Assembly: GCA_016191285.1 (NCBI GenBank)
Contig: JACPPA010000034.1
Coordinates: forward strand, 1 to 64,000
Source: Gammaproteobacteria bacterium
Lineage (GTDB): Bacteria; Pseudomonadota; Gammaproteobacteria; Ga0077536
DNA: 64,000 nucleotides
Direction of reading: 5' to 3'
The notes beneath the pieces were generated by a model that saw nothing but the letters and a program-made list of their open reading frames with translations, was not told the origin of the DNA and made no database searches. Each line of letters opens with the position of its first letter. Positions within the stretch are counted from its first letter, which is position 1. Position numbers and translations under genes: made by a program. This document shows positions 17,166 to 27,345 of this stretch, piece by piece.

Positions 17166-18341
17166 TCAAACGTTTTTTGTATTGTTCAAAAATTGTCGCG
17201 CCAGAGTCACCCAATAACTCGCGCCGAGCGGCAGAATCTCATCGTTAAAGTCGTAACGCGGATTGTGCAGCAGACAATCGGTGTGGCCGCCGCTGCCGAG
17301 CCACGCATAGCTACCGGGTTGCTCGATCAGCATCCACCCAAAGTCTTCGGAGCCCATACTGGGTGGCAAATCGCGGCGGACGCTGTCGGCGCCGAAGACG
17401 CTCGTCGCGGCGCGCGCCGCAAACTCAGTTTCGACTTCTGAATTTATCGTCGGTGGATAACGCTGCTCATAACGCCACTCAAATTCACAGTGATGCGCAC
17501 TCGTGATGCCCTGCGCGATCGTTTGCAGCCGTTGTTCGATGAGTGCCTGAACCTGCGGATTGAAAGTGCGCACGGTGCCCCGCAGGACCACTTCTTCAGG
17601 GATCACGGCCCAGGCATTTCCCGCATGGACTTGCGTCACGGACACGACCGCCGATTCGAGGGGGTCGACAGTGCGCGACACGATGTGTTGCCAGCTTTGG
17701 ATCAATTGCGCGGCGACGACTACCGGGTCGATGGCGAGATGAGGTGCAGCGGCGTGGCCACCGCGTCCGCGCACGGTCACTTCGAAGGTATCGAACGCAG
17801 CCATCATCGGTCCCGGCCGTACCGCCAGCGTCCCGGGTGCGAGCCACGGCCAATTATGCAAGCCGAACACGCCATCGACCGGAAAGCGCGTAAAAAGTCC
17901 ATCGTCCATCATGGCTTTCGCGCCGGCTTCCCCTTCTTCGGCGGGTTGGAAAATGAAATGAATGGTGCCGTCGAAGTCACGGGTCGCGGCCAAATATTCG
18001 GCCGCGGCGAGCAGCATGACGGTATGGCCGTCGTGGCCACATGCGTGCATGACGCCGGCAGTTTGCGAGCGATGGGCGAAGTCATTCATCTCTTGCAAGG
18101 GCAGCGCATCCATATCCGCGCGTAAGCCGACACGGCGGCGGCCGGACCCGGCGTGCAAGGTGGCGACGATGCCGGTACGGCCCACGCCGCTTTCGAAGGG
18201 AATGCCAAATTCGCCCAGCTTGTCGGCCACGAACTCGGCCGTAAATGTCTCTTGATAGGCCAACTCCGGTTGTGCATGCAGGGCACGGCGCCACGCTGTG
18301 TGGGTTGCGTGCTTCGCGACTATCTCGTTGATTAGTTTCAT
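17166..18341 (-). CDS. M20-family amidohydrolase (hippurate hydrolase/N-acyl-amino-acid type)
   Basis: A 391-residue metallopeptidase-fold amidohydrolase. The zinc-binding segments are GLRADMDALPLQEMN, HACGHDGHTVMLLAAA (Cys and His), FQPAEEGEAGAKAM (Glu pair), HNWPW and MGSEDFGWML. The dimerisation domain begins at about FEVTVRGRGGHAAAP. This HACGHDGH subclass hydrolyses N-acyl or aromatic amides (hippurate, N-acetyl-amino acids, IAA conjugates). It has no signal peptide, so it is cytosolic. The sirtuin gene lies 89 bases upstream on the same strand. A link between the two (deacylation) is possible but unproven. Confidence 0.88.
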   Translation of the reverse strand: MKLINEIVAKHATHTAWRRALHAQPELAYQETFTAEFVADKLGEFGIPFESGVGRTGIVATLHAGSGRRRVGLRADMDALPLQEMNDFAHRSQTAGVMHACGHDGHTVMLLAAAEYLAATRDFDGTIHFIFQPAEEGEAGAKAMMDDGLFTRFPVDGVFGLHNWPWLAPGTLAVRPGPMMAAFDTFEVTVRGRGGHAAAPHLAIDPVVVAAQLIQSWQHIVSRTVDPLESAVVSVTQVHAGNAWAVIPEEVVLRGTVRTFNPQVQALIEQRLQTIAQGITSAHHCEFEWRYEQRYPPTINSEVETEFAARAATSVFGADSVRRDLPPSMGSEDFGWMLIEQPGSYAWLGSGGHTDCLLHNPRYDFNDEILPLGASYWVTLARQFLNNTKNV

Positions 18342-18430
18342 GTACCCCCTTAAGTGCCAGAGCGTACTGGATTGGTAGCCCAGCGGCCAGCGTCAAAAGC
18401 GCTCCCGCGAATCGTCGATAGTTGCAAACG

Positions 18431-19180
18431 TTACGCTACCGCAAGCGCCTCGCCCAAGACCTCGCCGATCTCTGAATTCAGTACTAAATCTGCCTGCGCA
18501 TCATGCGGCGTCGGTTCATGGTTGACGATCGCCAGTCGCGCACCATTGCGCTTGGCGCGTAACGGAAACGCGGCCGCCGGATAGACCACTAGCGAAGAAC
18601 CCAAGACCAGAAATAGATCACACGCGAGCGTCGCCGCCTCCGCCCGGCGCATCGCGGATTCCGGCATTGCCTGACCGAAGGAAATCGTCGCCGATTTCAC
18701 TAGGCCACCGCAGGCATGGCACATCGGAATAGTGCCATCTTGTTCAAAGGCCGCCTGCAGCGGGGGTAATTCGTAGCGATAGCCGCACTCGAGACAGGCC
18801 GCGTAGGTCCCGTTGCCGTGCAATTCGACCACGGCGTCGCTTGGGACCCCGCTCAGTTGATGCAAGCCATCGATATTTTGTGTGATGACGCAGCGACACT
18901 GCCCGCGTTCGACCAACGCCGCGACCGCACGATGGCCGCGGTTGGGGCGCGCGGCGCGCATGTCCTCATCAATGATGAATTTGCGCCGCCACGCTTCGCG
19001 CCGGAGATCGGGCGACGAAATAAATTCTTGAAACTGGATCGGTTGAAACCGCGACCACAGGCCTTGTGGGCTGCGAAAATCCGGGATCCCGGATTCGGTG
19101 CTGATCCCAGCGCCGGTAAACACCACAACTTGTCGCGCGGCTTGGAGCAAGGCGCGTAATGCATCGCTTTCGAAAATCAC
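18431..19180 (-). CDS. cobB: NAD-dependent protein deacylase (sirtuin)
   Basis: A 249-residue Sir2-family enzyme. NAD-binding motifs are [20 protein letters not shown] and [10 protein letters not shown]. The catalytic His is in VELHGNG, and the zinc site is CLECGYRY...CHACGG (CxxC twice). It removes acyl groups from protein lysines and couples metabolism to NAD. The start is GTG at 19180. No conserved Tyr/Arg pair for desuccinylation is obvious, so plain deacetylase activity is the safer call. hisC is divergent. Confidence 0.9.
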   Translation of the reverse strand: MIFESDALRALLQAARQVVVFTGAGISTESGIPDFRSPQGLWSRFQPIQFQEFISSPDLRREAWRRKFIIDEDMRAARPNRGHRAVAALVERGQCRCVITQNIDGLHQLSGVPSDAVVELHGNGTYAACLECGYRYELPPLQAAFEQDGTIPMCHACGGLVKSATISFGQAMPESAMRRAEAATLACDLFLVLGSSLVVYPAAAFPLRAKRNGARLAIVNHEPTPHDAQADLVLNSEIGEVLGEALAVA

Positions 19181-19386
19181 GCGGGCCGCTCGCTTACGGC
19201 CGCCTTACGTCTTACGGTGGCGCCACACGCAGTGGTTGTTGGCGTGCTCGATTCACTGCGGTCCATGCGCACACCATAGCGGGACCTAGCATAGGGCCGC
19301 AACCGGTCGCGGAGCGGTTCAATCGCCGCGCGAATCGGGTATCCTTCGCGGCTCAACACCGATTGCGAACGGAAGCACCCACGACC

Positions 19387-20445
19387 ATGAGTTCTCGATA
19401 TTGGAGCGACGTTGTTCGCGACTTGTCACCCTATGTGCCCGGGGAGCAGCCCAAGCTTCCTAACCTGGTCAAGCTCAATACCAACGAGAATCCCTATCCG
19501 CCATCGCCGCGCGTGCTCGCTGCAATCGAGCAGGAACTCGCGACGCTGCGCTTGTATCCCGATCCGAATTCGGATCAGCTGCGCGAGGCTATCGCCGCCA
19601 ATTTCAATCTGTCCGCCGAGCAGGTGTTCGTGGGCAATGGTTCGGACGAAGTATTGGCGCATGCCTTTCTTGCGCTGCTCGCGCAGGACGAGCCAATCTT
19701 ATTTCCCGATATCACCTATAGTTTCTATCCGGTTTATTGCGGGTTGTATGGCATTGATTTCGAGGAAGTGCCGCTGACCGATACGTTTCAGATCCGGGTG
19801 GACGATTATCGACGCTTAAACGGCGGCATCATCTTTCCGAACCCGAATGCACCCACCGGCTGCCCCGTGGGCGTGGCGGATATTCGGCGCCTGCTCGATC
19901 ACAACACGGAATCGGTCGTCGTGATCGACGAAGCCTATGTCGATTTCGGGACTGAATCGGCGGTCAGCCTAATCAACGAATTTCCTAATTTATTGATCGT
20001 GCAAACCTTATCGAAGTCCCGCTCGCTGGCTGGACTTCGGGTCGGCTATGCACTGGGTGACGCTGAACTGATTGAAGCCCTCGACCGTGTAAAGAACAGC
20101 TTCAATTCCTATCCGCTCGGACGCTTGGCCGCGGCAGGCGCGGCCGCGGCAATGGCCGATCGGGCTCACTTCGAAAACACACGCCATGTCATCATGAATG
20201 GCCGCACGAAACTGGTCACCGCGCTGCGCGGACTGGGCTTCGAGGTACTCCCCTCGTCGGCGAACTTTGTTTTCGCGCGGCACCCTGGATTCGATGCATC
20301 GGACCTCCAGGCCGGGTTGCGCGCGCGGCATGTGGTGGTGCGCCATTTCGATCAGCCACGAATCGCGCAATTTCTTCGCATCACCGTCGGCACCGAAGAG
20401 CAGTGCGCGCGTTTGTTAGACGCGCTTGGCGAATTAATTACCTAG
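19387..20445 (+). CDS. hisC: histidinol-phosphate aminotransferase
   Basis: A 352-residue PLP-dependent class II aminotransferase of histidine synthesis, converting imidazole-acetol phosphate and glutamate to histidinol phosphate. Marks are [36 protein letters not shown] and the Schiff-base Lys in [15 protein letters not shown] (K210). The ATG at 19387 is chosen because the family begins here; the upstream open frame to 19159 overlaps the sirtuin gene. No other his gene is in the window. The aldo/keto reductase gene follows after 10 bases. A role with other substrates (HisC paralogues act in tyrosine or phenylalanine synthesis) is possible. Confidence 0.88.
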   Translation: MSSRYWSDVVRDLSPYVPGEQPKLPNLVKLNTNENPYPPSPRVLAAIEQELATLRLYPDPNSDQLREAIAANFNLSAEQVFVGNGSDEVLAHAFLALLAQDEPILFPDITYSFYPVYCGLYGIDFEEVPLTDTFQIRVDDYRRLNGGIIFPNPNAPTGCPVGVADIRRLLDHNTESVVVIDEAYVDFGTESAVSLINEFPNLLIVQTLSKSRSLAGLRVGYALGDAELIEALDRVKNSFNSYPLGRLAAAGAAAAMADRAHFENTRHVIMNGRTKLVTALRGLGFEVLPSSANFVFARHPGFDASDLQAGLRARHVVVRHFDQPRIAQFLRITVGTEEQCARLLDALGELIT

Positions 20446-20455
20446 AGATATTTTT

Positions 20456-21463
20456 ATGAAAAATTCAGTATCCCCCATGAAGTACGTCAAGCTCGGCGCG
20501 AGCGGTCTGCGAGTTTCACAACTTTGCTTAGGGTGCATGTCGTATGGTTCGCCCAGCTGGCGCGAATGGGTGCTGGATGAGCGCGCATCGCTGCCGTTCA
20601 TCAAGCGTGCGCTTGAGTTCGGCATTAACTTTTTCGATACGGCGGATGTCTACTCCGTCGGCGCGAGCGAAGTCGTGCTCGGCAAGGCGCTGAAGAAATT
20701 TGGTCCGAGCCGCGATCAGCTAATCATCGCCACCAAGGTCTATAACCCCATGAACGGCAGTGCGAACGGTCGCGGTTTGTCGCGCAAGCATATCTTGCAC
20801 GCCGTCGATGAATCGCTGCGCCGCTTAGGCACGGACTATATCGATCTATATCAAATCCATCGCTTCGATCGTTACACGCCAATCGAGGAAACGCTGGAAA
20901 CCTTGAATGACGTGGTGCGCGCGGGCAAAGCGTTGTATATCGGCGCGTCGAGCATGTACGCCTGGCAGTTCGCGAAGATGCTCGCGGCCTCGGACCGCCA
21001 CGGGTGGGCGCGTTTCATCTCGATGCAAAACCATTACAACCTCATCTATCGCGAAGAAGAGCGCGAAATGATCCCGCTGTGTCGCGAAGAAAACATTGGC
21101 CTCATTCCGTGGAGTCCGTTGGCGCGCGGATTCTTGATCGGAAATCGCAAAGTGGCGCTGAAGGGCACGACCACTCGTTCCAAGAGCGATGATTTCGCGG
21201 GCAAACTCTATTATCAGCCGGAGGACTTCGCGATCGTGGAGCGAGTGAGCGCCATCGCCAAGGCCCGCGGCTGCAACAACGCGCAAATTGCCTTGGCCTG
21301 GGTGTTGGCGCAGCCCGGGATCACGGCGCCGATTATCGGCGCGACTAAAATGTCGCATCTCGATGATGCGGTCGCCGCGCTCGCGGTGGAACTTTCGGCA
21401 GCCGAAAAGCAGTCGCTCGATGCGCTCTACAAACCGCATCCGGTATTAGGGATCACGTTTTAA
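20456..21463 (+). CDS. aldo/keto reductase (YajO-like)
   Basis: A 335-residue NADPH-dependent TIM-barrel reductase. The catalytic tetrad is visible: Asp and Tyr in FFDTADVYSVGASE, Lys in IIATKVYNPM, and His in DLYQIHRFD. The cofactor segment GITAPIIGATKMSHLDDA is near the C-terminus. The N-terminus MKYVKLGASGLRVSQLCLG is standard; the true start may be the second Met (20477). It is probably co-transcribed with hisC. The physiological substrate is unknown. Confidence 0.87.
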   Translation: MKNSVSPMKYVKLGASGLRVSQLCLGCMSYGSPSWREWVLDERASLPFIKRALEFGINFFDTADVYSVGASEVVLGKALKKFGPSRDQLIIATKVYNPMNGSANGRGLSRKHILHAVDESLRRLGTDYIDLYQIHRFDRYTPIEETLETLNDVVRAGKALYIGASSMYAWQFAKMLAASDRHGWARFISMQNHYNLIYREEEREMIPLCREENIGLIPWSPLARGFLIGNRKVALKGTTTRSKSDDFAGKLYYQPEDFAIVERVSAIAKARGCNNAQIALAWVLAQPGITAPIIGATKMSHLDDAVAALAVELSAAEKQSLDALYKPHPVLGITF

Positions 21464-21589
21464 CCTGCGCGTAAACTGCAGACTGATGAACCAGTTGACT
21501 GCCGCCGTCGCTAATGTGCTGTCCGGCGATGAGCCTACGTAATTCGCCTACTGCTGGCAGCGCGACACTGTACTAGGTGAGGCCGAATT

Positions 21590-21650
21590 GTGGGAGCCGC
21601 TTTAGCGGCGAATCTTTATTGAAGTCAATTCGCGGCTAAAGCCGCTCCCA
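21590..21650. repeat. dispersed palindromic repeat pair
   Basis: GTGGGAGCCGCTTTAGCGGC (21590) faces GCGGCTAAAGCCGCTCCCA (ending 21650). It lies between convergent genes and could terminate both. Confidence 0.75.
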
Positions 21651-21668
21651 TTACAAATCGTTAAAGCT

Positions 21669-22115
21669 CTACCGCACGAACAACGGCAACAATTCGACCT
21701 TGCGCGTGATCTGCAAGCGCAGCGGTGTGGCGAGCGGCGTGTCGGTCGCGACGGTCACGGTAAGTTCGTGTCGATCCGGTACATCGTAGGGTGAGTTCAG
21801 CCAAAAAAGTGTTGCGCCGGGTTGATCGCCCGCCAGCGTTTGTTGCACATGTTTTTCAAACAACACGGTAGTGTCGCGCATCACCCGTACGATAAGGTTG
21901 AGTGTCTGAGGCGCGGTGTCGGTTTGCCCTTCACGAATGATTTCTGCGTAGTACCGGCCGCGTTTCGGCAAATAGAATGGATAGCTGCTAGCGGGCGCCG
22001 TGCTGACTACCTCATTCAACACGAGACGGTCGAGGGGTGGGTAGTATTTGGCTTCGGCGAGGCTTGTCGTCGCGAGCAGGAGGGTGGTGAGGAGACCCAG
22101 TAATAAGTCGCGCAT
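21669..22115 (-). CDS. secreted/periplasmic protein of unknown function
   Basis: A 148-residue protein with a signal peptide (MRDLLLGLLTTLLLATTSLA, cleaved before EAKYYPP). The mature part is beta-rich: FYLPKRGRYYAEIIREG, TLNLIVRVMRDTTVLFEK and RHELTVTVATDTPL suggest an immunoglobulin-like or jelly-roll sandwich. It has no Cys. It is not recognised. It is downstream of, and on the same strand as, the CoA-transferase gene, 64 bases away. Confidence 0.65.
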   Translation of the reverse strand: MRDLLLGLLTTLLLATTSLAEAKYYPPLDRLVLNEVVSTAPASSYPFYLPKRGRYYAEIIREGQTDTAPQTLNLIVRVMRDTTVLFEKHVQQTLAGDQPGATLFWLNSPYDVPDRHELTVTVATDTPLATPLRLQITRKVELLPLFVR

Positions 22116-22179
22116 CGTGTATCTCCTGGCATTTAATCCCTTAGTCCAGCGCCGTGCCCCTTACGTTCACTTCTCGCTC

Positions 22180-23397
22180 TCAGCAGGGTCGACTGACCAA
22201 CACACCACTGTCGTTAAGCGCTGCGATTTTCCCGGCGTTATAACCCAGCACCCGACTTAGAATCGCCGCGTTGTGCTCGCCGAGCAGTGGCGCTTCGATC
22301 GCGGGCAGTTCGGGTTGGGCCGAGAACCGGAACGGAAACCCGGGGATATCGATCTCGCCCAAGATACGATCGGGCACCGCGCGGATGGTGCCGCGCTCAA
22401 TAAAATAGGGGTGGGTCTTGGCGTCCGCCGGACTTAAGACCGCGGTCGCCGGGACGCGATGCGTGTCGAGCATCGTCAGTACCTCGTCGTTAGTCTTAAA
22501 CGTCGCCATCCAGCCTTCGATTATGGGGATCAACTCGTCGCGTCGCTGCGCGCGCTTGAGTCCATCGTCATAGCGTTCATCGTTGACCAGATCGAGGCGG
22601 CCGATGCACTCACAAACATTTTTCCATTGCAGCTGCAACGCGGCGACGCATAAGTACCCGGTCGGTCCTTTGAAGACCCCGAACGGAAAGATTAATTCGT
22701 GATGGGTGCCCATGCGATGAGGTTTGAATTCACCGTTGGTGACCGACGGGCCGTGCACGTTTAAATCATGCATGTGGAACGCGGCATCCACCATCGAGAG
22801 ATCGAGGTATTGACCTTCCCCCGTGCGCAGGTGGTGATAAAGCGCATAACCCACCGCCGCAAAACCATGGACTGAGGCATTCACGTCCAACAGGGCGAGA
22901 CCGATGGGATGCGGTGGTCCGTCCTTCGGCCCGGTCATGTGCATGAAGCCGGCGAACGCTTGGATGATCCAGTCATAGCCGGTCTTGTGTGACAGCGGAC
23001 TCACGCGGCCATAGGCCGACACCGAGGCCATGATCACATCGGGTTTGAGTTTGCGTAGCTGGGGATAGTCCAAGCCGCGCTTTTCAAGCACCCCAGGGCC
23101 GAAATTTTCGACCACCACGTCGCAATGCGGGACGAGTTCGCGGATGAGGTCGAGGGTTTCGGGCCGCTTGAAGTCCACGCACAGGCTTTGCTTGCCGCGA
23201 TTCTGTTGAACGAAGTAACCGCTGCGACCGTCGCGGACAAAAGGAATGAGTCGCGCGGGATCACCCACCGGCGCGATCTCGATCTTGAGGATCTCCGCGC
23301 CGAGTTCGGCCATCAAACGGGTGATGCCGGAGCCCGCGACATACTGGGTAAAATCGAGCACACGCACGCCGTCTAACAACATATTCGCGCTCCCCAT
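22180..23397 (-). CDS. class III CoA-transferase (CaiB/BaiF family)
   Basis: A 405-residue family III CoA-transferase that moves CoA between carboxylic acids. The N-terminal LLDGVRVLDFTQYVAGSGIT, LMAELGAEILKIE, DFKRPE and VVENFGPGVLEKRGLDY segments are canonical. The catalytic Asp is in GEGQYLDLSMVDAAF near residue 200. The ATG at 23397 is 41 bases from the divergent ThDP-enzyme start, so the two share a regulatory gap and perhaps a pathway. Substrates are not predictable. Confidence 0.88.
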   Translation of the reverse strand: MGSANMLLDGVRVLDFTQYVAGSGITRLMAELGAEILKIEIAPVGDPARLIPFVRDGRSGYFVQQNRGKQSLCVDFKRPETLDLIRELVPHCDVVVENFGPGVLEKRGLDYPQLRKLKPDVIMASVSAYGRVSPLSHKTGYDWIIQAFAGFMHMTGPKDGPPHPIGLALLDVNASVHGFAAVGYALYHHLRTGEGQYLDLSMVDAAFHMHDLNVHGPSVTNGEFKPHRMGTHHELIFPFGVFKGPTGYLCVAALQLQWKNVCECIGRLDLVNDERYDDGLKRAQRRDELIPIIEGWMATFKTNDEVLTMLDTHRVPATAVLSPADAKTHPYFIERGTIRAVPDRILGEIDIPGFPFRFSAQPELPAIEAPLLGEHNAAILSRVLGYNAGKIAALNDSGVLVSRPC

Positions 23398-23438
23398 TCA
23401 AACCGCCTAACGGCACTGTAGCGCGCAATGGGGGTCGG

Positions 23439-25184
23439 ATGAAATTATCAGGCTATGCTATGGCCTCCATTCGCACTGTGAGTCGCGCCATGCACGAACC
23501 CTCGCCACCCGCCACCGCACCGGCACTGCAACCTTACACCGGGCGCACAGCTTTTTTATCGTTACTTGCGTCGGAAGGTGTCAACGTCATGTTTGGCAAC
23601 CCCGGCACCACCGAGCTTGCGATCATGGAGGCGCTGTCGGCGCAATCGCAAATCGATTACGTGCTGGGCCTGCAGGAGGCCGTGGTCGTCGCCATGGCCG
23701 ACGGCTATGCACGCGCCTCCGGCCGGCTCGCCGCCTGCAATGTGCACGTGGCGCCGGGTCTCGGTAACGCCATGGGTTCGCTCTTCAACGCCAAGTTCTA
23801 CGGTTCGCCGGTGCTCATCACGGCCGGGCAACAGGAGCAGGGTTTCGGCTTGATGGAGCCGATGCTCTACGCTCCGTTGGTCCCGATCGCGGCCCCATGC
23901 GTTAAATGGGCGATCGAAGTCACGCGTGTGCAAGACTTACCCCGCATCGTACGGCGCGCGGCGAAAGTCGCGACGACCGCGCCGACTGGGCCGGTTTTTA
24001 TCAGCCTGCCGGGCGACATTCTTGATAGTCGCGCCGAACTCGATCTTGGCCGCCCGACCCGTGTCGATACCGCGACTCGACCCTCGGACACTGCGCTCGA
24101 GCGGCTCGCGGCGGCGCTGCTCGGTGCGCGCAACGCCGTCATCATCGCCGGTCACGAATTGGCCACCACCGATGCGCTCGCCGAAGCGGCGGCCTTCGCC
24201 TCCGCGCTGGCGCTTCCCGTTTACCAACAAACCGTGCCGTCGGCCGCGCATTTTCTATCCGAACACCCCGCTTACTGGGGGCCGATTTCGCGCAGTCAAC
24301 CGCAAGTGCGCGAAACATTGGCCGCTCACGACATGCTGATTTTGCTCGGCTGCGATCAACTACGCATGGCGGTTTATCACCAAACCGATCCGATGCCGCC
24401 CGCTATGCGCGTAGCGCAAATCAGCGAGCGCGACTGGGAACTCGCCAAAAATTATCCGGCCGAGTTCGCGATCAAAGCCAATGTGAAGGAAACGCTGCGC
24501 GCGCTGTTGCGCGTGCTCGACACGAAGCTCGATGGCACGCGAAAAGAAGAAAACGCGCGCAAGCTTCTCGAACTCGCGAAAAACAACTGGAGCGTCAAGC
24601 GTGAACGGGCGCGCGAGGAGGCCGTGAAGTTGGTTGACGTACGGCCGATCGAGCCACTGCATTTGATGCTACGGCTAACCGACGTGCTCCCGCGCGATGT
24701 GGTCGTGGTGGAGGAGGGGCTGACGTCAACCGCCTCCTTGCTCAACTTTTTGCCGTTTCGCGACGCCCAGGGATTTTTTGGGTTGGCGAGCGGCGGCATT
24801 GGATTTGCGATGGCGGGAGCGATTGGGATCAGTCTTGCATTGCGTGATCGCCCAGTAGTTGCAGTGGTCGGCGATGGCAGCGCGTTGTACAGCATTCAGG
24901 CGCTGTGGACTGCCGCGCATTTGAAGCTGCCGATTACCTATGTGATCCCCAACAACCGCGGTTATCGGATCTTGAAAGAGCGGATGAAGTCGCTGCGCGG
25001 AAGTGAGCAATTCATTGGCATGGACTTCCGCGATCCCGAGATCGATTTCGTCAATCTGGCGCAGTCGTTGGGCGTGCCAGCGCAGCGCATCACCGATCCG
25101 GCAGATGTTGGGCCGGCGCTTAAAGCGGCTATGCAGCGCAGTGGACCAAGCTTATTGGACGTTGCCGTCGCGGAAGGTTTTTAG
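23439..25184 (+). CDS. thiamine-diphosphate-dependent decarboxylase (benzoylformate decarboxylase-like)
   Basis: A protein of up to 581 residues with the three ThDP-enzyme domains. The Pyr domain has MFGNPGTTELAIMEAL and the activating Glu in LGLQEAVVVAMADGYA. Its HVAPGLGNAMG resembles the benzoylformate decarboxylase segment that carries an active-site His. The PP domain has VGDGSALYSIQ...NNRGY, which binds Mg-ThDP. It is less like oxalyl-CoA decarboxylase or acetolactate synthase. The conserved domain starts at about residue 36, so the ATG at 23490 is as likely a start as 23439. It probably decarboxylates a 2-oxo acid. Confidence 0.82.
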   Translation: MKLSGYAMASIRTVSRAMHEPSPPATAPALQPYTGRTAFLSLLASEGVNVMFGNPGTTELAIMEALSAQSQIDYVLGLQEAVVVAMADGYARASGRLAACNVHVAPGLGNAMGSLFNAKFYGSPVLITAGQQEQGFGLMEPMLYAPLVPIAAPCVKWAIEVTRVQDLPRIVRRAAKVATTAPTGPVFISLPGDILDSRAELDLGRPTRVDTATRPSDTALERLAAALLGARNAVIIAGHELATTDALAEAAAFASALALPVYQQTVPSAAHFLSEHPAYWGPISRSQPQVRETLAAHDMLILLGCDQLRMAVYHQTDPMPPAMRVAQISERDWELAKNYPAEFAIKANVKETLRALLRVLDTKLDGTRKEENARKLLELAKNNWSVKRERAREEAVKLVDVRPIEPLHLMLRLTDVLPRDVVVVEEGLTSTASLLNFLPFRDAQGFFGLASGGIGFAMAGAIGISLALRDRPVVAVVGDGSALYSIQALWTAAHLKLPITYVIPNNRGYRILKERMKSLRGSEQFIGMDFRDPEIDFVNLAQSLGVPAQRITDPADVGPALKAAMQRSGPSLLDVAVAEGF

Positions 25185-25200
25185 TGCGCTGACCGGGAAG

Positions 25201-25350
25201 ATTCGCGGCTAAAGCCGCTCCCACAATCGGGCGTCCCAGGCGTGGTGCCGATTATGAGGGCCGTCTGTGGGAGCCGCTTTAGCGGCGAATCCTTCAAGGC
25301 TCGCATCGCGCATCGACGCTGGGAAGATTCGCGGCTAAAGCCGCTCTCAC
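25201..25350. repeat. cluster of three dispersed palindromic repeats
   Basis: Copies lie at 25201-25223 (minus orientation), 25267-25290 (plus) and 25327-25350 (minus, one base changed to CTCTCAC). Together they form a BIME-like array between convergent genes. Confidence 0.8.
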
Positions 25351-25395
25351 AACTAAAACCAATCAATTTTATCGAGTTCATTGCAGGACAGCACA

Positions 25396-26562
25396 CTAGT
25401 AGGATTTAGGTAAACCGAGCACGCGCTCGGCGATATAACACAGGATCAGTGGCGGGCTGATCGGTGCGATGCGATGAATCATCACTTCTCGCAAGTAGCG
25501 CTCTACGTGATATTCCTTGGCGTAGCCCATGCCGCCCAGCGTCATGACCGCGTTGGTACACGTCGAAAACGCGGCTTCGGCCGCGAGATATTTGGCGGCG
25601 TTGGCCTCGGCTCCGCATTCCTCGCCACGATCGAACATCGCCGCGGCTTGGAATGCCATTAAGTTCGCGGATTCGAGCTGGGCCCAATTCGCGGCGAGGG
25701 GATGTTGAATCGCTTGATTCATGCCAATCGGCCGGCCGAACACCACTCGCTCCTTAGCGTAGGCCGTGGCGCGTTTGAGCGCGACACGGCCGAGACCGAC
25801 CAATCCCGCCGCGACCAGAATGCGTTCGGCGTTCAACCCCTGCAGCAGATATTTGAAGCCCCTGCCTTCCTCACCGATGCGATGCGCGACCGGCACTGGC
25901 AAGCCATCGAAGAAGAGTTCATTCGAATCGACGCATGCTCGACCCATTTTTTCGATTTTGCGCACATCCACGTAGTGGCGATCGAGATCGGTGTAGAACA
26001 GGGAGAGGCCATCGATCGGGCGCGCCGTTTCCTCGATCGGCGTGGTGCGGGCGATGAACATGATTTTGTTCGCGACCTGCGCCGTCGAAATCCACACCTT
26101 TTCGCCGGTGACGATATAGTGATCGCCCTGCCGGACCGCGCGAGTTTTTAGGTGCGTGGTATCGTGGCCGGTATTCGGTTCGGTGACTCCGAAACACGCA
26201 ATGTCATCGCGGCGAACGATGCGCGGCAGCCAGGCTTGTTTTTGTTCCTCCGTGCCGTAGGCGAGCAGGGGTTTGAGCCCGAAGAGTCCGATACCCACGG
26301 CGGAGACGCCACTATTGGCGGCACCCGATTCGGAGATCGCCTGCAGGACCAGCGCAGCCTCGGTCGTGCCAAGGCCACTCCCGCCGTACTGTTCCGGCAC
26401 GGCAATACCAATGAAGCCGGCATCGGCGAGCGCCCGACAGAAGTCTTCCGGAAACTCACCGCTACTGTCACGGTTTAACCAGTATTGATCATCGAAGTCG
26501 CTGCAGACCTTGAGCACGCTGTCCCGGATCTGACGTTGTTCAATCGATAAGCTGAAATCCAT
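25396..26562 (-). CDS. acyl-CoA dehydrogenase, CaiA-like subgroup
   Basis: A 388-residue acyl-CoA dehydrogenase-fold flavoprotein. CFGVTEPNTGHDTTHLKTRA is the flavin/substrate segment and LGGMGYAKEYHVERYLREV the C-terminal signature. At the position where YEGT normally supplies the catalytic Glu, this protein has RIAPISPPLILCYIAERVLG. That ending is common in a large CaiA-like group whose base lies elsewhere or whose reaction differs. The ATG at 26562 begins MDFSLSIEQRQIRDSV, the usual N-terminus. The gene stands alone. Substrate unknown. Confidence 0.85.
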   Translation of the reverse strand: MDFSLSIEQRQIRDSVLKVCSDFDDQYWLNRDSSGEFPEDFCRALADAGFIGIAVPEQYGGSGLGTTEAALVLQAISESGAANSGVSAVGIGLFGLKPLLAYGTEEQKQAWLPRIVRRDDIACFGVTEPNTGHDTTHLKTRAVRQGDHYIVTGEKVWISTAQVANKIMFIARTTPIEETARPIDGLSLFYTDLDRHYVDVRKIEKMGRACVDSNELFFDGLPVPVAHRIGEEGRGFKYLLQGLNAERILVAAGLVGLGRVALKRATAYAKERVVFGRPIGMNQAIQHPLAANWAQLESANLMAFQAAAMFDRGEECGAEANAAKYLAAEAAFSTCTNAVMTLGGMGYAKEYHVERYLREVMIHRIAPISPPLILCYIAERVLGLPKSY

Positions 26563-26742
26563 GCGTGTCCCTCATGGCTTGAGTTAAGGATGCCTCTGCT
26601 CGCAACGACGCGGGGCGCCGAGTACGCGGTCGGCAGCCGATTAATTCCATGTTGAATTGTGTCATTGAATCGTTCATGTTGCGTTAGTGGGGAAGCGCCA
26701 TTCAGCACGAAATAAATTTGGTGGACCTTGGAGAAGTAGTCA

Positions 26743-27327
26743 ATGAAGAAGCATGTCGCCTGGATGAGTTTGGTTGCCCTGTTCGTTGGAGGTTCGTTAG
26801 CGGTTAGTGCGGCACCGGCCGAGGCTGTGGCACACGTGGCAATCGAAACGTCGAAAGGGACGATCGAACTCGAACTAAATCGCGCGAAGGCACCGCGCTC
26901 GGTCGAGAATTTTCTCGCCTATGCGAAAAGCGGATTTTATAACGGCACGATTTTTCATCGCGTGATCCCAGGCTTTATGATTCAGGGCGGCGGCTTCACT
27001 GGCCAGATGGCGGAGAAAAAAACCCAGCCGCCGGTTCAGAACGAAGCCGACAATGGACTGCCGAATGCGCGCGGTACCCTTGCGATGGCGAGAACCGGCG
27101 ATCCCCACAGCGCCACCGCGCAGTTCTTCATCAATCTGGTCGATAACTCAGCGCTCGATTTCCAAGAGAAGAGCGCTACCGGTTGGGGCTATGCGGTGTT
27201 TGGTAAGGTGACAAAGGGCATGGATATCGTGGACGCCATAGCTGCGGTGGAAACGACGCAGTTAGGGCCCATGGGTGATGTGCCGGTAACGCCGATCGAA
27301 ATCAAAAAAGTTGAGGTTAAGGACTGA
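26743..27327 (+). CDS. ppiA: periplasmic peptidyl-prolyl isomerase (cyclophilin)
   Basis: A 194-residue cyclophilin with a signal peptide (first ~28 residues, ending APAEA). The active-site core is [19 protein letters not shown] (Arg, Phe, Gln), followed by [17 protein letters not shown] and [18 protein letters not shown]. It speeds cis-trans isomerisation of prolyl bonds during folding of exported proteins. Length and order match E. coli PpiA. A ribosome site, GGAG, lies upstream of the ATG. Confidence 0.9.
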   Translation: MKKHVAWMSLVALFVGGSLAVSAAPAEAVAHVAIETSKGTIELELNRAKAPRSVENFLAYAKSGFYNGTIFHRVIPGFMIQGGGFTGQMAEKKTQPPVQNEADNGLPNARGTLAMARTGDPHSATAQFFINLVDNSALDFQEKSATGWGYAVFGKVTKGMDIVDAIAAVETTQLGPMGDVPVTPIEIKKVEVKD

Positions 27328-27345
27328 GGTGTAGAGGCCACTAAT

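Noticed and set aside
22180..25184. Formyl-CoA transferase / oxalyl-CoA decarboxylase pair (oxalate degradation)
   Set aside because: The ThDP enzyme has benzoylformate-decarboxylase-like motifs and lacks the oxalyl-CoA decarboxylase pattern.
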